Positions 55,170 to 63,526 are shown, numbered from the stretch's first letter. The stretch: DNA of 64,000 bases from Prochlorococcus sp. AG-409-L18 (GCA_003215535.1 QCKG01000006.1:37737-101736), one strand, 5' to 3'. Program-made: numbers and translations. Notes: generated from the sequence alone by a model not told the origin.

Positions 55170-58144
55170 AGCTACGAAGCACTGTTATTGCTCTTGGAAT
55201 TGGAGCCGCTACCGCTTTAGGGCTTTCATTGTTGAAGGTCGACAAACAAATAGTTATTGGGTCAACTGTTGTTGTTGCAAGTGCAGGATTGACCCTTTCA
55301 AGAAGAAAAAAAGGACAGAAAGATATTGAATATCAATTAACGGAAGAGGAATGGGAGTATGTAGAGATTTTTAGAAACTATGATGAGAAGCTAAGCCAGA
55401 AGGAATGGCAAGAAAAATATGCTATTAGGACTAAGGAGGATTGGGAGAAACTAGAAAAGGAATTAAATAAAGAATGGAAAGAGATGTGGAAAGAGAAAAA
55501 GCCTGCCAAAAAAGAAGATATAAAAAAAGTTTCACAAGAGCAAATACCAAATGAGAATGAATTGCTTAGCAAAATTTATATTCCAGAATTCGACTCATCC
55601 CTAATTAATATGGATTTAAAAGAATTAGATTTAAGTGTCACCACATATAACCGTTTAAAAAGAGCTGGATTTAATTCAGTATTTGATCTAAGCGGACTAA
55701 GTTACTATGCTCTATTTGAAATAAGCTATATGACGAATAAGCTTATTGATGAGATTTTTATAGCTTTAAGTAAAAAAGACCTTCTGACACATAAAGAGTT
55801 CGATGAGTTTCGATTTGCGTTTGATGAAGCTTATAAAGATGTTGAGATAAAAACCAACACAAATGAAAACCGCCCAGAAGACTCTTTGAACAATAAAGAG
55901 CCAATAGATCCTCAGGCAAAAATAAGCTTATTAAAAGAAATGTCTATGGATCTTTTTAAAGGTAGATATGCACAAACGGCAAGATATATAAAAAATGAAT
56001 TAAAAGATCTTATCACTCGAAGGCATGGAAAATTATCAAATGATATTCCAGAATGGGAGTTTGAAGCTGCAGTCCTATTAGCTTCTATGTTATGTAAATC
56101 GTGGTACAGAAAAGATAAAAATACATTGCTTGAAGGAATTGCCAGTCGTTTCGAGCTTACAGAAAAACTGAAGGCTTTCGATAATAGATCGTCACTCACA
56201 TTATTATTTAGAAATGCTACTTGGCTTAGCTTAGTTATAACAAATGAATCTAAGAATATGGAGGAAATTGAGACTGAAATAATTAACAGCACTATTGAAC
56301 TAGTCGACAAAGGATGGCAATTATTTACAACCAATTTTAATGAATATGATTCTAAAGAAGAGAAAAATAAAAATCCAATTAACGAGAGTCAAAATATGGA
56401 GAAAATTGATTTAGATCAATACTCAAAAGAGCTTCAAGAATTATTTGAGAACTTACTTGGTGGACATGAGGAATACTTAAAAGTAATGGATTGGCAGAGA
56501 GAAAATTTAGCTCTTTTAGAAGTCCAACAATTTAAAAAAAGCCTTAATTCAAGTAGCGTTTTTAGAATGTTATATGCATTAGGAAAACTTGCATTTAAAT
56601 ATGATGAGTTAAATGAGAATAAGACAAGAGAGCTAGGGGACCCAGAAGTTCAAAATATGATCCAATATAAAAGGCATATTCGTGCAATTGGGAAAGACGA
56701 AAATCAGCTTGAATTTGCTTACACAATGGGGAATAGCTGCCAGGAACCAGCGACACCTGAATTATTAAGTTTTTTCCCTGGAAAAGAAACAAACTCTTTT
56801 ATACTTAATTCAATAAGTAACTTACTCATAAACGAAACAATCAAGCCTCTTGTAAAAGGTGAGATTCGGGAGATAACTGGGGTGCTAGGGCAAGATGGGC
56901 AATTCCCAATTCGTTTGAGATTACTTAATCAACATGAATTAAAGAAATCCAAGCAAGAATGGACTACAGGCATACCATTCGATTCTGAGGTAATACTCCT
57001 TGACATACCAGATACACGAGGTTTCTTTGCAAATGAACCACAATGCCAAGAAGTAGTTAGAAAGAATTTTCCAAAAGAACTTTTTAGGGAAGATATAACA
57101 TCAAAGGTAAAGGATATAGCAAAGAATAGTTCTTCTGGACCTGTTACTGATGATGCCTTTTTCATTTGTTTAGATGCATACGCCAATTCTCTAAGCCCAG
57201 CGATAGAAAACGATGGTCAACCATCATCATGGGCAACTTTTATAACTCTATTACAGATGGCTCATGCAATAAATCCTCAAGTCGCTTTAATTCCAGAAGA
57301 TAAAAACTATGAGGAATTTGTCGATTATTTGTATCAGATCTTTTCGATTAATAAGTCCGCTATTAAATGGGTAGATGATAGTATTAATTTATGCACTGAT
57401 GAAGATTTAGAGACAAATTGGTGCATAGGAAGTAACATATTCATAGATTCCTGCAGGTATAAGGATACTAATATATTTATATCTTCAATTGACTGGGTTC
57501 AGCTAGATAATGTAATCGCCCTAGCGTGGAAGATGTCATGTTCAATGGAATTTGTTGAAAGGATAAGAAAGCTCAAAGTCTTAAAAGAAGAAATAAATAC
57601 AAAAAAGCTTAAAGACTTAAAAGAAGAAATAAATACAAAAGAAACTAGAAAAGAATTAAAAACTTGGATCTCCGAATTAAAAAATATTAATCAAGCCGGC
57701 GAGGTTTATCGACCAGTTGATGAAAATGCTTTCAAAAAATCCTTGGAGTCTACCCTTGATAGGTTTCATCAAAGACCATTAATTGACAGATATAATATCT
57801 CTGAATCCTTAGTAGCAGTCTTATATGAAATTATTGAATACGTAGATCCGGAGCAAGATTTAATCCAAGATGAAAACAATGAATACTTAACACGAATGGA
57901 ACAAGTTATCAAAATCTACTCAATAACAAATAATATTCATGATTGCAAAGAATTTGTGAAAGAGGAGCTTCAATGTTCAAAAGAATGGCTAGAGGAAGGG
58001 TGGAAGATAGGGGATACCTTGGGTTGCAATTACAAGGACATCAAATCATTCCTTATGGATATTGATTGGGATTTGCTTTGCTATATCATTAATCGATCTT
58101 GGTTTGATGCTTGTCAGATTGAAACCTTGAATGATAAAAACTAA
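55166..58144 (+). CDS. Large membrane-anchored protein with an RpoA-CTD-like domain
   Basis: This 992-residue protein (ATG 55166, ATGA overlap) starts with the same anchor as the TPR protein (LRSTVIALGIGAATALGLSL, VVIGSTVVVASAGLTL). A Lys/Glu-rich coiled region follows at about residues 50-130. A segment at 145-207 resembles the RNA polymerase alpha C-terminal domain (LKELDLSVTTYNRLKRAGFN, SVFDLSGLSYYALFE). Residues around 500-600 have the look of DUF4262 (QLEFAYTMGNSCQEPATPEL). The last 200 residues are helical. The C-terminal half carries a duplicated 12-codon coil. Function unknown. Confidence 0.75.
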   Translation: MKLRSTVIALGIGAATALGLSLLKVDKQIVIGSTVVVASAGLTLSRRKKGQKDIEYQLTEEEWEYVEIFRNYDEKLSQKEWQEKYAIRTKEDWEKLEKELNKEWKEMWKEKKPAKKEDIKKVSQEQIPNENELLSKIYIPEFDSSLINMDLKELDLSVTTYNRLKRAGFNSVFDLSGLSYYALFEISYMTNKLIDEIFIALSKKDLLTHKEFDEFRFAFDEAYKDVEIKTNTNENRPEDSLNNKEPIDPQAKISLLKEMSMDLFKGRYAQTARYIKNELKDLITRRHGKLSNDIPEWEFEAAVLLASMLCKSWYRKDKNTLLEGIASRFELTEKLKAFDNRSSLTLLFRNATWLSLVITNESKNMEEIETEIINSTIELVDKGWQLFTTNFNEYDSKEEKNKNPINESQNMEKIDLDQYSKELQELFENLLGGHEEYLKVMDWQRENLALLEVQQFKKSLNSSSVFRMLYALGKLAFKYDELNENKTRELGDPEVQNMIQYKRHIRAIGKDENQLEFAYTMGNSCQEPATPELLSFFPGKETNSFILNSISNLLINETIKPLVKGEIREITGVLGQDGQFPIRLRLLNQHELKKSKQEWTTGIPFDSEVILLDIPDTRGFFANEPQCQEVVRKNFPKELFREDITSKVKDIAKNSSSGPVTDDAFFICLDAYANSLSPAIENDGQPSSWATFITLLQMAHAINPQVALIPEDKNYEEFVDYLYQIFSINKSAIKWVDDSINLCTDEDLETNWCIGSNIFIDSCRYKDTNIFISSIDWVQLDNVIALAWKMSCSMEFVERIRKLKVLKEEINTKKLKDLKEEINTKETRKELKTWISELKNINQAGEVYRPVDENAFKKSLESTLDRFHQRPLIDRYNISESLVAVLYEIIEYVDPEQDLIQDENNEYLTRMEQVIKIYSITNNIHDCKEFVKEELQCSKEWLEEGWKIGDTLGCNYKDIKSFLMDIDWDLLCYIINRSWFDACQIETLNDKN
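57571..57640 (+). repeat. 36-bp tandem duplication in the 992-aa gene
   Basis: A 34-base unit at 57571-57604 is repeated at 57607-57640 with two mismatches, giving a repeated L-K-E-E-I-N-T-K coil in the protein. Confidence 0.85.
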
Positions 58145-58349
58145 TAGGTCCAGCCTATGAGGATTGGGAAAAAGCAGCAGAATTAGGGAATATGGAGCAG
58201 TAGAAGAGCACTTCTTCAAGGAAGGCTCATAATTTTCAACTCACATGGATTGAAGGAATTTGGATGCTCTGTTTTGAAGCGTTACCAGAGCGTCATTATT
58301 AAAATAGTCAGGTAGAGTTAAAGTAAGGTTTAGCAAGTCTAAGATTATT
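58145..58349 (+). pseudogene. Mosaic of gene fragments (TPR end and M28 start)
   Basis: The segment 58157-58188 resembles the end of the TPR gene (GAGGATTGGGAAAAAGCAGC..., matching 55094 on). Immediately after, 58191-58229 matches the start of the M28 gene (53461-53499) with a few mismatches. Both pieces are out of context, so this is residue from recombination or duplicate loss. The rest of the gap to 58349 shows no gene. Confidence 0.7.
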
Positions 58350-59144
58350 TTGGAAATCATACTTGCTATATTATTTTTTTTATATCTTGCTTTCTTTGCT
58401 GTTTGGGTAAATAAGTTTCAGAAAAAACAAACAACAAAGTTAAGACAATTATCAAAGAATAACCCATACTCTAAAAAAACAAATAAAACTACTACTAGTG
58501 AATATAAAAACGATAGATATGAATCGCAGAATCAAAAACCTAATAATTCACCACCCCAGAAATCATATTTTACGCAGTTGCTCAATTCAACTAGTAAGGA
58601 GGAAAAGAAAGGTGCTTTTGCAAGACTCCTTCCAGAAAGAATAGTCGTTCTTGATGAACCTATTACAGATGACTTAGCCAATCGTGTAGTTGCTCAATTG
58701 TTGTCCTTAGAAGCTGAGGATCCCGATAAAGATATTTATTTGTACATCAACTCGCCAGGGGGCTCTGTATACGACGGGCTTGGCATATTCGACACCATGC
58801 AACATGTAAAGCCAGATATTCAAACTGTTTGCGTTGGGCATTCTGCTGGTATGGCAACATTTCTACTTTGTTCTGGCACAAAAGGTAAAAGGAGTAGTTT
58901 GATACAAGCGCGCATTTCTCTCACTCCTCTTGTTAGAGGAGCTAGCAAACAGACTAGTGATATAGCAATCAAAGAAGATGAAATTCTTTTCCTGAATTCA
59001 CGTCTATACAAAGAATTAGCAGAAAGGATAGGACAAACTATTGAACAAATAGAAGACGATAGCGTTAAGAACTTGAGCATGAGCCCAATTGAGGCAGTTT
59101 CATATGGAGTTATCGACAACGTCATCGAAGGCCGACCGACTTAG
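58350..59144 (+). CDS. Membrane-anchored ClpP-like protein lacking catalytic Ser and His
   Basis: The 264-residue product starts at a TTG with an N-terminal membrane helix (EIILAILFFLYLAFFAVWV) and a 60-residue Lys/Asn/Gln-rich linker. A full ClpP fold follows (YLYINSPGGSVYDGLGIFDT and SVKNLSMSPIEAVSYGVIDN). In the alignment with ClpP the nucleophile Ser is replaced by Gly 167 (CVGHSAGMATFLL) and the catalytic His by Thr 192 (ARISLTPLVRG); the Asp (237) is kept. It is therefore predicted to be proteolytically inactive. It is distinct from the usual cyanobacterial ClpR, which has no membrane anchor. Confidence 0.88.
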   Translation: MEIILAILFFLYLAFFAVWVNKFQKKQTTKLRQLSKNNPYSKKTNKTTTSEYKNDRYESQNQKPNNSPPQKSYFTQLLNSTSKEEKKGAFARLLPERIVVLDEPITDDLANRVVAQLLSLEAEDPDKDIYLYINSPGGSVYDGLGIFDTMQHVKPDIQTVCVGHSAGMATFLLCSGTKGKRSSLIQARISLTPLVRGASKQTSDIAIKEDEILFLNSRLYKELAERIGQTIEQIEDDSVKNLSMSPIEAVSYGVIDNVIEGRPT

Positions 59145-59155
59145 GTTTGCACGAA

Positions 59156-59665
59156 ATGAGAAGTTATAAATCAGCTATTTCATTAGCAGTTGTCGCTGCT
59201 ACAGGACTGCTCCTCTCAATAGATGTTCCTAAACCATTAAACGCAAATGCATCAGAAATAGAAATTTCAACAGTACTTCTTGACTCTGGCAGTCGCAGTC
59301 AAGAGATAAAAGAAAATCACCCTGAATGGTTGAAGTCTTTAAGGGGTGTGTACTACGGAAAACTGGAAAGTGCCGGTTCAACAGTCGACGTTGAGACTAC
59401 CTTCAACTTTGTTGGATCAGTACCGTTTACTGGATCATATTTATATGCAGAATCTGGAGAGTTAGTGCGTGGCTCTCTTCAGGAATGTTCGCCATTACCA
59501 GAGCTGAAATTAGGCTGTGAGTGGCACGACAAAAATAGGAAAGGTTCATTGAATATTCAATTCTCTACTTCTTTACGATCGTTTAAAGGTATGTGGACGC
59601 CAGCCATCGGGTGGGGACTCGGAAACGTACCTAACGAGAGCTATTTATGGGAGGGCAAGAAATGA
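59156..59665 (+). CDS. Exported hypothetical protein D
   Basis: The 169-residue product (ATG 59156; a TTG lies nine bases earlier) has a signal peptide (AISLAVVAATGLLLSI, cleavage near ANA). The mature part is a beta-rich domain: YYGKLESAGSTVDVETTFNF, PFTGSYLYAESGELVRGSLQ, LGCEWHDKNRKGSLNIQFS. It has the look of a small lipocalin-like or sugar-binding sandwich, but no family can be fixed. It begins 11 bases after the ClpP-like gene. Confidence 0.65.
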   Translation: MRSYKSAISLAVVAATGLLLSIDVPKPLNANASEIEISTVLLDSGSRSQEIKENHPEWLKSLRGVYYGKLESAGSTVDVETTFNFVGSVPFTGSYLYAESGELVRGSLQECSPLPELKLGCEWHDKNRKGSLNIQFSTSLRSFKGMWTPAIGWGLGNVPNESYLWEGKK

Positions 59666-59728
59666 TTTAGATTAAAGCCCTTAATCAAGGTCAGAACTAC
59701 CATTGAGGAACAAAGAAGTATTTCTTTT

Positions 59729-60931
59729 ATGGCAGACCTGAGCTTTGAAGATCCATATGAATTTGAGAAGCATGTAGCAAGACAGTGCGAGGACCTTGGC
59801 TATGAGGTCATCATGCCTCCTGCTAATCAACCTGGATATGACATAGAGCTGGTCAAAGGAAAGGAACGGATTGCTGTTCAGGTCAAATGCTATAGAGCAC
59901 GCTGCCCAATTTCAGCTCTAAATAGATTCCTAGATTTCCTTGAACTGCCAATAGCCTCGACATTTACTAGTGGATGGTTAATCACTCAAAATGGTTTTGG
60001 AAGACCATCCTTGACTCATGTAGAGACTGAGCGACCCAGCAACTTAAAACTTGGAACCTCAACAGGTAGAGCAATTAAATGGAATTATGACCCAGAGAAT
60101 AAAGAGCCTCAGGGTTTAGAGCCTGAAGAACCAACCCCTGAAGAACAAATATCAGACAGTGGAGTCAAATATTTTGGAATCTTTACTTGTAAAGGTGGTG
60201 TTGGGAAAACAACTGTCGCTGCGCATTTAGCAGGTGCCTTTGCGCTGATGGGATACGACGTAATCCTTTTAGACCTCGACCCAGATAAGAACTTAAGAAA
60301 ACTCTTTCTGGAAAACCCGGCTTCAGACGATGAGGATGAACCAGCTTCTCTTTATGTCCCACCCCATAGAAGAGACACAATGGGAACAACTATCACCGTT
60401 CTCAATGCAGACCAATGGAATGAAAGATCTTATCCAGAAGTAAAGGTGGTTATATGTGATTGCTCACCAGTGTTGAAGGAAAACCCAATGAACTTAGTGA
60501 AGCAGTTTGACTATTGCGTAATTCCCACAACACTCAACCCTCTTGGTATAGCTAAAGGTGGAGATGTCATAACTAGAACATTCGCTCATATAAGAGATAA
60601 AAATAAAAAAGCAGAAATGTTTGCTTTGGTTAACAGTTATAATGCTTCTCAAGCCTATGAGAGACAGAATAAAACCCTTCTCTCGATGCTTCAGAAAAAT
60701 GTAAGCAAATACAGTGATTTAGATCCTAAGTGTCAATTAATTGATCCCAATTATGCAAAGATAAGGCAAAGCAAGTTATTGCAATACTGGGGTATGCATA
60801 TCATTGATGGTTCTCCACCAGCTCTTGCCTTTAGAGAGATAGCTGGAAGGAATCATCCTAGAACTGACTTCCTTATGCTCGCAGACTTCCTACAAAACCA
60901 TACGGCTATAACTTCAATAAATGAGAAGTAG
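59729..60931 (+). CDS. Mrr-type nuclease fused to a ParA ATPase
   Basis: This 400-residue protein joins two domains. Residues 1-125 form a PD-(D/E)xK nuclease of the Mrr kind: FEKHVARQCEDLGYEV, PGYDIELV with Asp 38, and IAVQVKCYRARCP with Gln 51-x-Lys 53. After an acidic linker (EPEEPTPEEQ), residues 148-400 form a ParA/MinD-type ATPase with the deviant Walker A FTCKGGVGKTTVAAHL (Lys 155), LLDLDPDKN, and VVICDCSPVLKENPMN. No ParB gene follows. Both domains appear complete. Confidence 0.88.
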   Translation: MADLSFEDPYEFEKHVARQCEDLGYEVIMPPANQPGYDIELVKGKERIAVQVKCYRARCPISALNRFLDFLELPIASTFTSGWLITQNGFGRPSLTHVETERPSNLKLGTSTGRAIKWNYDPENKEPQGLEPEEPTPEEQISDSGVKYFGIFTCKGGVGKTTVAAHLAGAFALMGYDVILLDLDPDKNLRKLFLENPASDDEDEPASLYVPPHRRDTMGTTITVLNADQWNERSYPEVKVVICDCSPVLKENPMNLVKQFDYCVIPTTLNPLGIAKGGDVITRTFAHIRDKNKKAEMFALVNSYNASQAYERQNKTLLSMLQKNVSKYSDLDPKCQLIDPNYAKIRQSKLLQYWGMHIIDGSPPALAFREIAGRNHPRTDFLMLADFLQNHTAITSINEK

Positions 60932-60970
60932 AACGTATTAAAATGCGCATGGAGCAGAAGAGGACATGGA

Positions 60971-61969
60971 ATGGAACTACTCGTCATTCTTCTATTTGCT
61001 GCTTGCATCTACCTATGGCTGAAGAACAATCAGCTCAAAGAGCAAAATTCTCATGCCCCGAGGATTGAAACCAAGCCAATACTTAAGACTTCAATACCCA
61101 AGCTTGAGAGAAACCCTGTTGTAAAGGTCGAAGCCCCTACTCCTGTTAAAGGGCCCAGAAACATCACCAAGACAAGTGCTCCTGAACCTCAGTCAGCACA
61201 ACGAACAAGACGAGCGAGCAGCCCTAGGTATCCAACGTTTAATACAGGCATCCCTGAATTGGATGGCCCTGGCGTTTGGCACAGACTGCATCAATACCCA
61301 TCTGGCCATGCTCTTTATCTGCTCTATTCGGAAGTGCACAATGCTTACAAGGTTGGAAAAAGTGAGCCAGACAGAATTGACCGTCGCATCAAAATGGTGC
61401 GGGAAGAAGTCCCTGATGTTGTACTTGATGGACTTGCAGTCTTTACTTGTCATCAGAATGCTTTCGACAAGGAGCAAGAGGTTCTGACCAGATATAGAAG
61501 CAATCAATACACAGGAATTAAAGGTCGAAACTCAGGGAGAACAGAGTGGATAACCGTTAGACCGAGAGGAAGGCCCTACTTCACCACCCCAGCAAAGATT
61601 GAGGAGAGGTTTCGAGAAAGTATCGAAGCAGAATTGCAAGAACTAGATATACCTGACCTCTACACGGTTTATTTGCTTCTTTCCAAGTCGAAGAACATGT
61701 ACAAGTGTTCTTGGTGTAATACCAACAATCTTCCTGAAAAGATCAGACGGGCTCAAAGGAATGAAGCCGCCGACGCTGAACTTGTTTCAAGATTCAAGGT
61801 AGAAAGCCTAGTAAGAGCTAGAGCTATCACTATTTCCACGAACGAAATGGCAGGAAGTTATAGGAGAGAGGGCAGGCAAGAAATTTATGAATGGTGTGAG
61901 GAACCTGAGTATCTATATCTTTTTCGTAACTGGGATAAAAACGGCTTAAGAAGGAATCCATCGAATTGA
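60971..61969 (+). CDS. Membrane-anchored GIY-YIG-like (T5orf172/MUG113) protein
   Basis: The 332-residue product has an N-terminal membrane helix (ELLVILLFAACIYLWL) and a basic, Pro-rich linker to about residue 90. A GIY-YIG fold of the T5orf172/MUG113 type follows: ALYLLYSEVHNAYKVGKSEP, RIDRRIKMVREEVPDV and FDKEQEVLTRYRS with the catalytic Glu. The C-terminal 120 residues have a CSWC zinc-like pair and no family. It ends ten bases before the convergent IF2_N-like gene. Confidence 0.78.
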   Translation: MELLVILLFAACIYLWLKNNQLKEQNSHAPRIETKPILKTSIPKLERNPVVKVEAPTPVKGPRNITKTSAPEPQSAQRTRRASSPRYPTFNTGIPELDGPGVWHRLHQYPSGHALYLLYSEVHNAYKVGKSEPDRIDRRIKMVREEVPDVVLDGLAVFTCHQNAFDKEQEVLTRYRSNQYTGIKGRNSGRTEWITVRPRGRPYFTTPAKIEERFRESIEAELQELDIPDLYTVYLLLSKSKNMYKCSWCNTNNLPEKIRRAQRNEAADAELVSRFKVESLVRARAITISTNEMAGSYRREGRQEIYEWCEEPEYLYLFRNWDKNGLRRNPSN

Positions 61970-61979
61970 TGACTTGAGC

Positions 61980-62150
61980 TTAAGGATCTTGTTTTCCCTC
62001 TAAGTAGTAACGAGTGAGCTTTTTGATGTGCTCATGGCTCAGGCAACTAATCCTTGAAGTCGCTGGTATTTCTAGAAGCGTGCAAACAGCAAGCAAGTCA
62101 TCAGTACCAACCTTGAGCTGCTCAGCAAGCTCTAAAACTCTGATCGTCAT
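61980..62150 (-). CDS. IF2 N-terminal-domain-like mini-protein coupled to the integrase
   Basis: This 56-residue protein (ATG 62150) matches the small helical IF2_N module found at the N-terminus of initiation factor 2: IRVLELAEQLKVGTDDLLAV, CTLLEIPATSRISCLSHEHI, KKLTRYYLE. Its start codon overlaps the integrase stop (ATGA), so it is translated after the integrase. It is too short to be IF2. A role as a recombination accessory protein is a possibility from position only. Confidence 0.7.
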   Translation of the reverse strand: MTIRVLELAEQLKVGTDDLLAVCTLLEIPATSRISCLSHEHIKKLTRYYLEGKQDP

Positions 62151-63367
62151 TTCGCTACAGGATATTGATCGAATGATTCAGCCAAATCTCTCGTCTTAAA
62201 TCTGGCATAGCTCAAAAGGTGAGTATCCAAGGTATGCCCCATTGCATCAGCTATTTGTTTGGGTGCTCTGTAACTCCCATCTAACTGAGGACGGTTGTGA
62301 CCGTAATAGGCATAGCGATGCCTAAAGCTGTAAGGGGTAAGTTCCTCCTTCTCTTTGGCAGCCTCAGATCGCAGAGCCTTCCATATTTCTTGCCTTCTTA
62401 GATAAGTACCAATCGCTTCACCTGCCTTTCCCTCTTTACCTAAGGGTGGCAATGACTCATTAGCTGCAACTCTTCCTTTCAGTGTGAAATTCCAATCCAC
62501 TGGAGTGCCGTCAATATCAAGAACCCATATAGGAAATAATTGACGAGGTTCCGTAGTTTCACCTTTGCGACCTCCTTTGGATTTTTGATAGCTGGTCCAT
62601 AGCTCTGCCCCATTTTGCTTGGTATGGATCTCACGTAGGTCTTCTGGTCTTAAGCCGTAAACAGCCATTAACTGAATAGCAAATCTCCATCGATGACCAG
62701 TGTCATTTTGAGGTAACCCCTCAACCAACCTGATGATTTGAGAATCAGTAAGAGGGAACCCAATTCTTTTGGTCTTAGTCACAACCTCGTCATCACTCAT
62801 TGCTGGTGGAAGCCATGAGGAAGGAAAATCACGACGCTGAACACAAAAATTCAGGAATGAATAAAGGGCCAATCTCATATGACGACGCTGTGCTGTCCCT
62901 TTCCCCCATTGATCAAGAGCTATCTCACAAAGCTTTGGGCCATTCGATGATTTCTTTCCACTATTCAGAACAGCAATAGCTCTATCAAGAACAGGTTTGT
63001 ACTTAATTTTCCAGGTCGAATCCTTAACTCTGGTTTTGAACTTCCGGAAGTTTCTTATTGCCTCTTCCCAATCCAATTCGACTTTGCTGCTAGCTGAATC
63101 TGCAATTTGAAAAGCAGTTCTTAAATCAATCTCCTGATGATGTTCTAAATAGATCGTTGCTGCGGTTTCGATTCTTTTTAAAGCTGGTATCCAATCGGAT
63201 TCTTCCCAGTAGTACGGGAGAGAGATGGATTTGATTTTTGGCTTCTTCCCAACTTGAAGACGAATCTTTCCTCGATCATTCATCACCATCCATCCAACAG
63301 GACAAGTTGCCTTGAGTCCTTGGCGGAAACTTTTCACCCAATTGGCATCTTCTGCACGTTTAGGCAT
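62147..63367 (-). CDS. int: Tyrosine recombinase (island integrase)
   Basis: This 406-residue integrase has an N-terminal arm/core-binding part (WVKSFRQGLKATCPVGW, YSFLNFCVQRRDFPSSWL). The catalytic domain shows AVYGLRPEDLREIH (first Arg), SFRHRYAYYGHNRPQ (second Arg, with the usual first His replaced), MGHTLDTHLLSYARF (His and nucleophile Tyr). It reads leftward from the right end of the island, with its start 160 bp from attR. It should catalyse integration at tRNA-Pro and, with an excisionase, excision. Confidence 0.93.
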   Translation of the reverse strand: MPKRAEDANWVKSFRQGLKATCPVGWMVMNDRGKIRLQVGKKPKIKSISLPYYWEESDWIPALKRIETAATIYLEHHQEIDLRTAFQIADSASSKVELDWEEAIRNFRKFKTRVKDSTWKIKYKPVLDRAIAVLNSGKKSSNGPKLCEIALDQWGKGTAQRRHMRLALYSFLNFCVQRRDFPSSWLPPAMSDDEVVTKTKRIGFPLTDSQIIRLVEGLPQNDTGHRWRFAIQLMAVYGLRPEDLREIHTKQNGAELWTSYQKSKGGRKGETTEPRQLFPIWVLDIDGTPVDWNFTLKGRVAANESLPPLGKEGKAGEAIGTYLRRQEIWKALRSEAAKEKEELTPYSFRHRYAYYGHNRPQLDGSYRAPKQIADAMGHTLDTHLLSYARFKTRDLAESFDQYPVAK

Positions 63368-63401
63368 AGATGACCTAGTGCTGTCTTAATGGTACCCATA
63401 T

Positions 63402-63423
63402 TTTCCACGCAAATCCGTGGAAA
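63402..63423. promoter_or_regulatory. Palindromic box upstream of the integrase
   Basis: TTTCCACG (63402-63409) and CGTGGAAA (63416-63423) form an inverted repeat about 35-55 bases upstream of the integrase start. The same octamers occur near attL (43717-43777). Confidence 0.5.
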
Positions 63424-63526
63424 CGGGATCATTAGCGTTCACTTACGTTCAATTCAATTCCGTCTCATGCAAGCCGTTAACTTAGTTATTGGTTAGCTTT
63501 TCTGTGTATCGCTTGAGATGACCGTA

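Noticed and set aside
58350..59144. Call as an active ClpP protease subunit
   Set aside because: The Ser and His of the catalytic triad are replaced, so an active protease is not supported.
43693..63526. Prophage or phage satellite with packaging genes
   Set aside because: I found no capsid, portal, terminase or tail genes; the element looks like a non-viral tRNA island.
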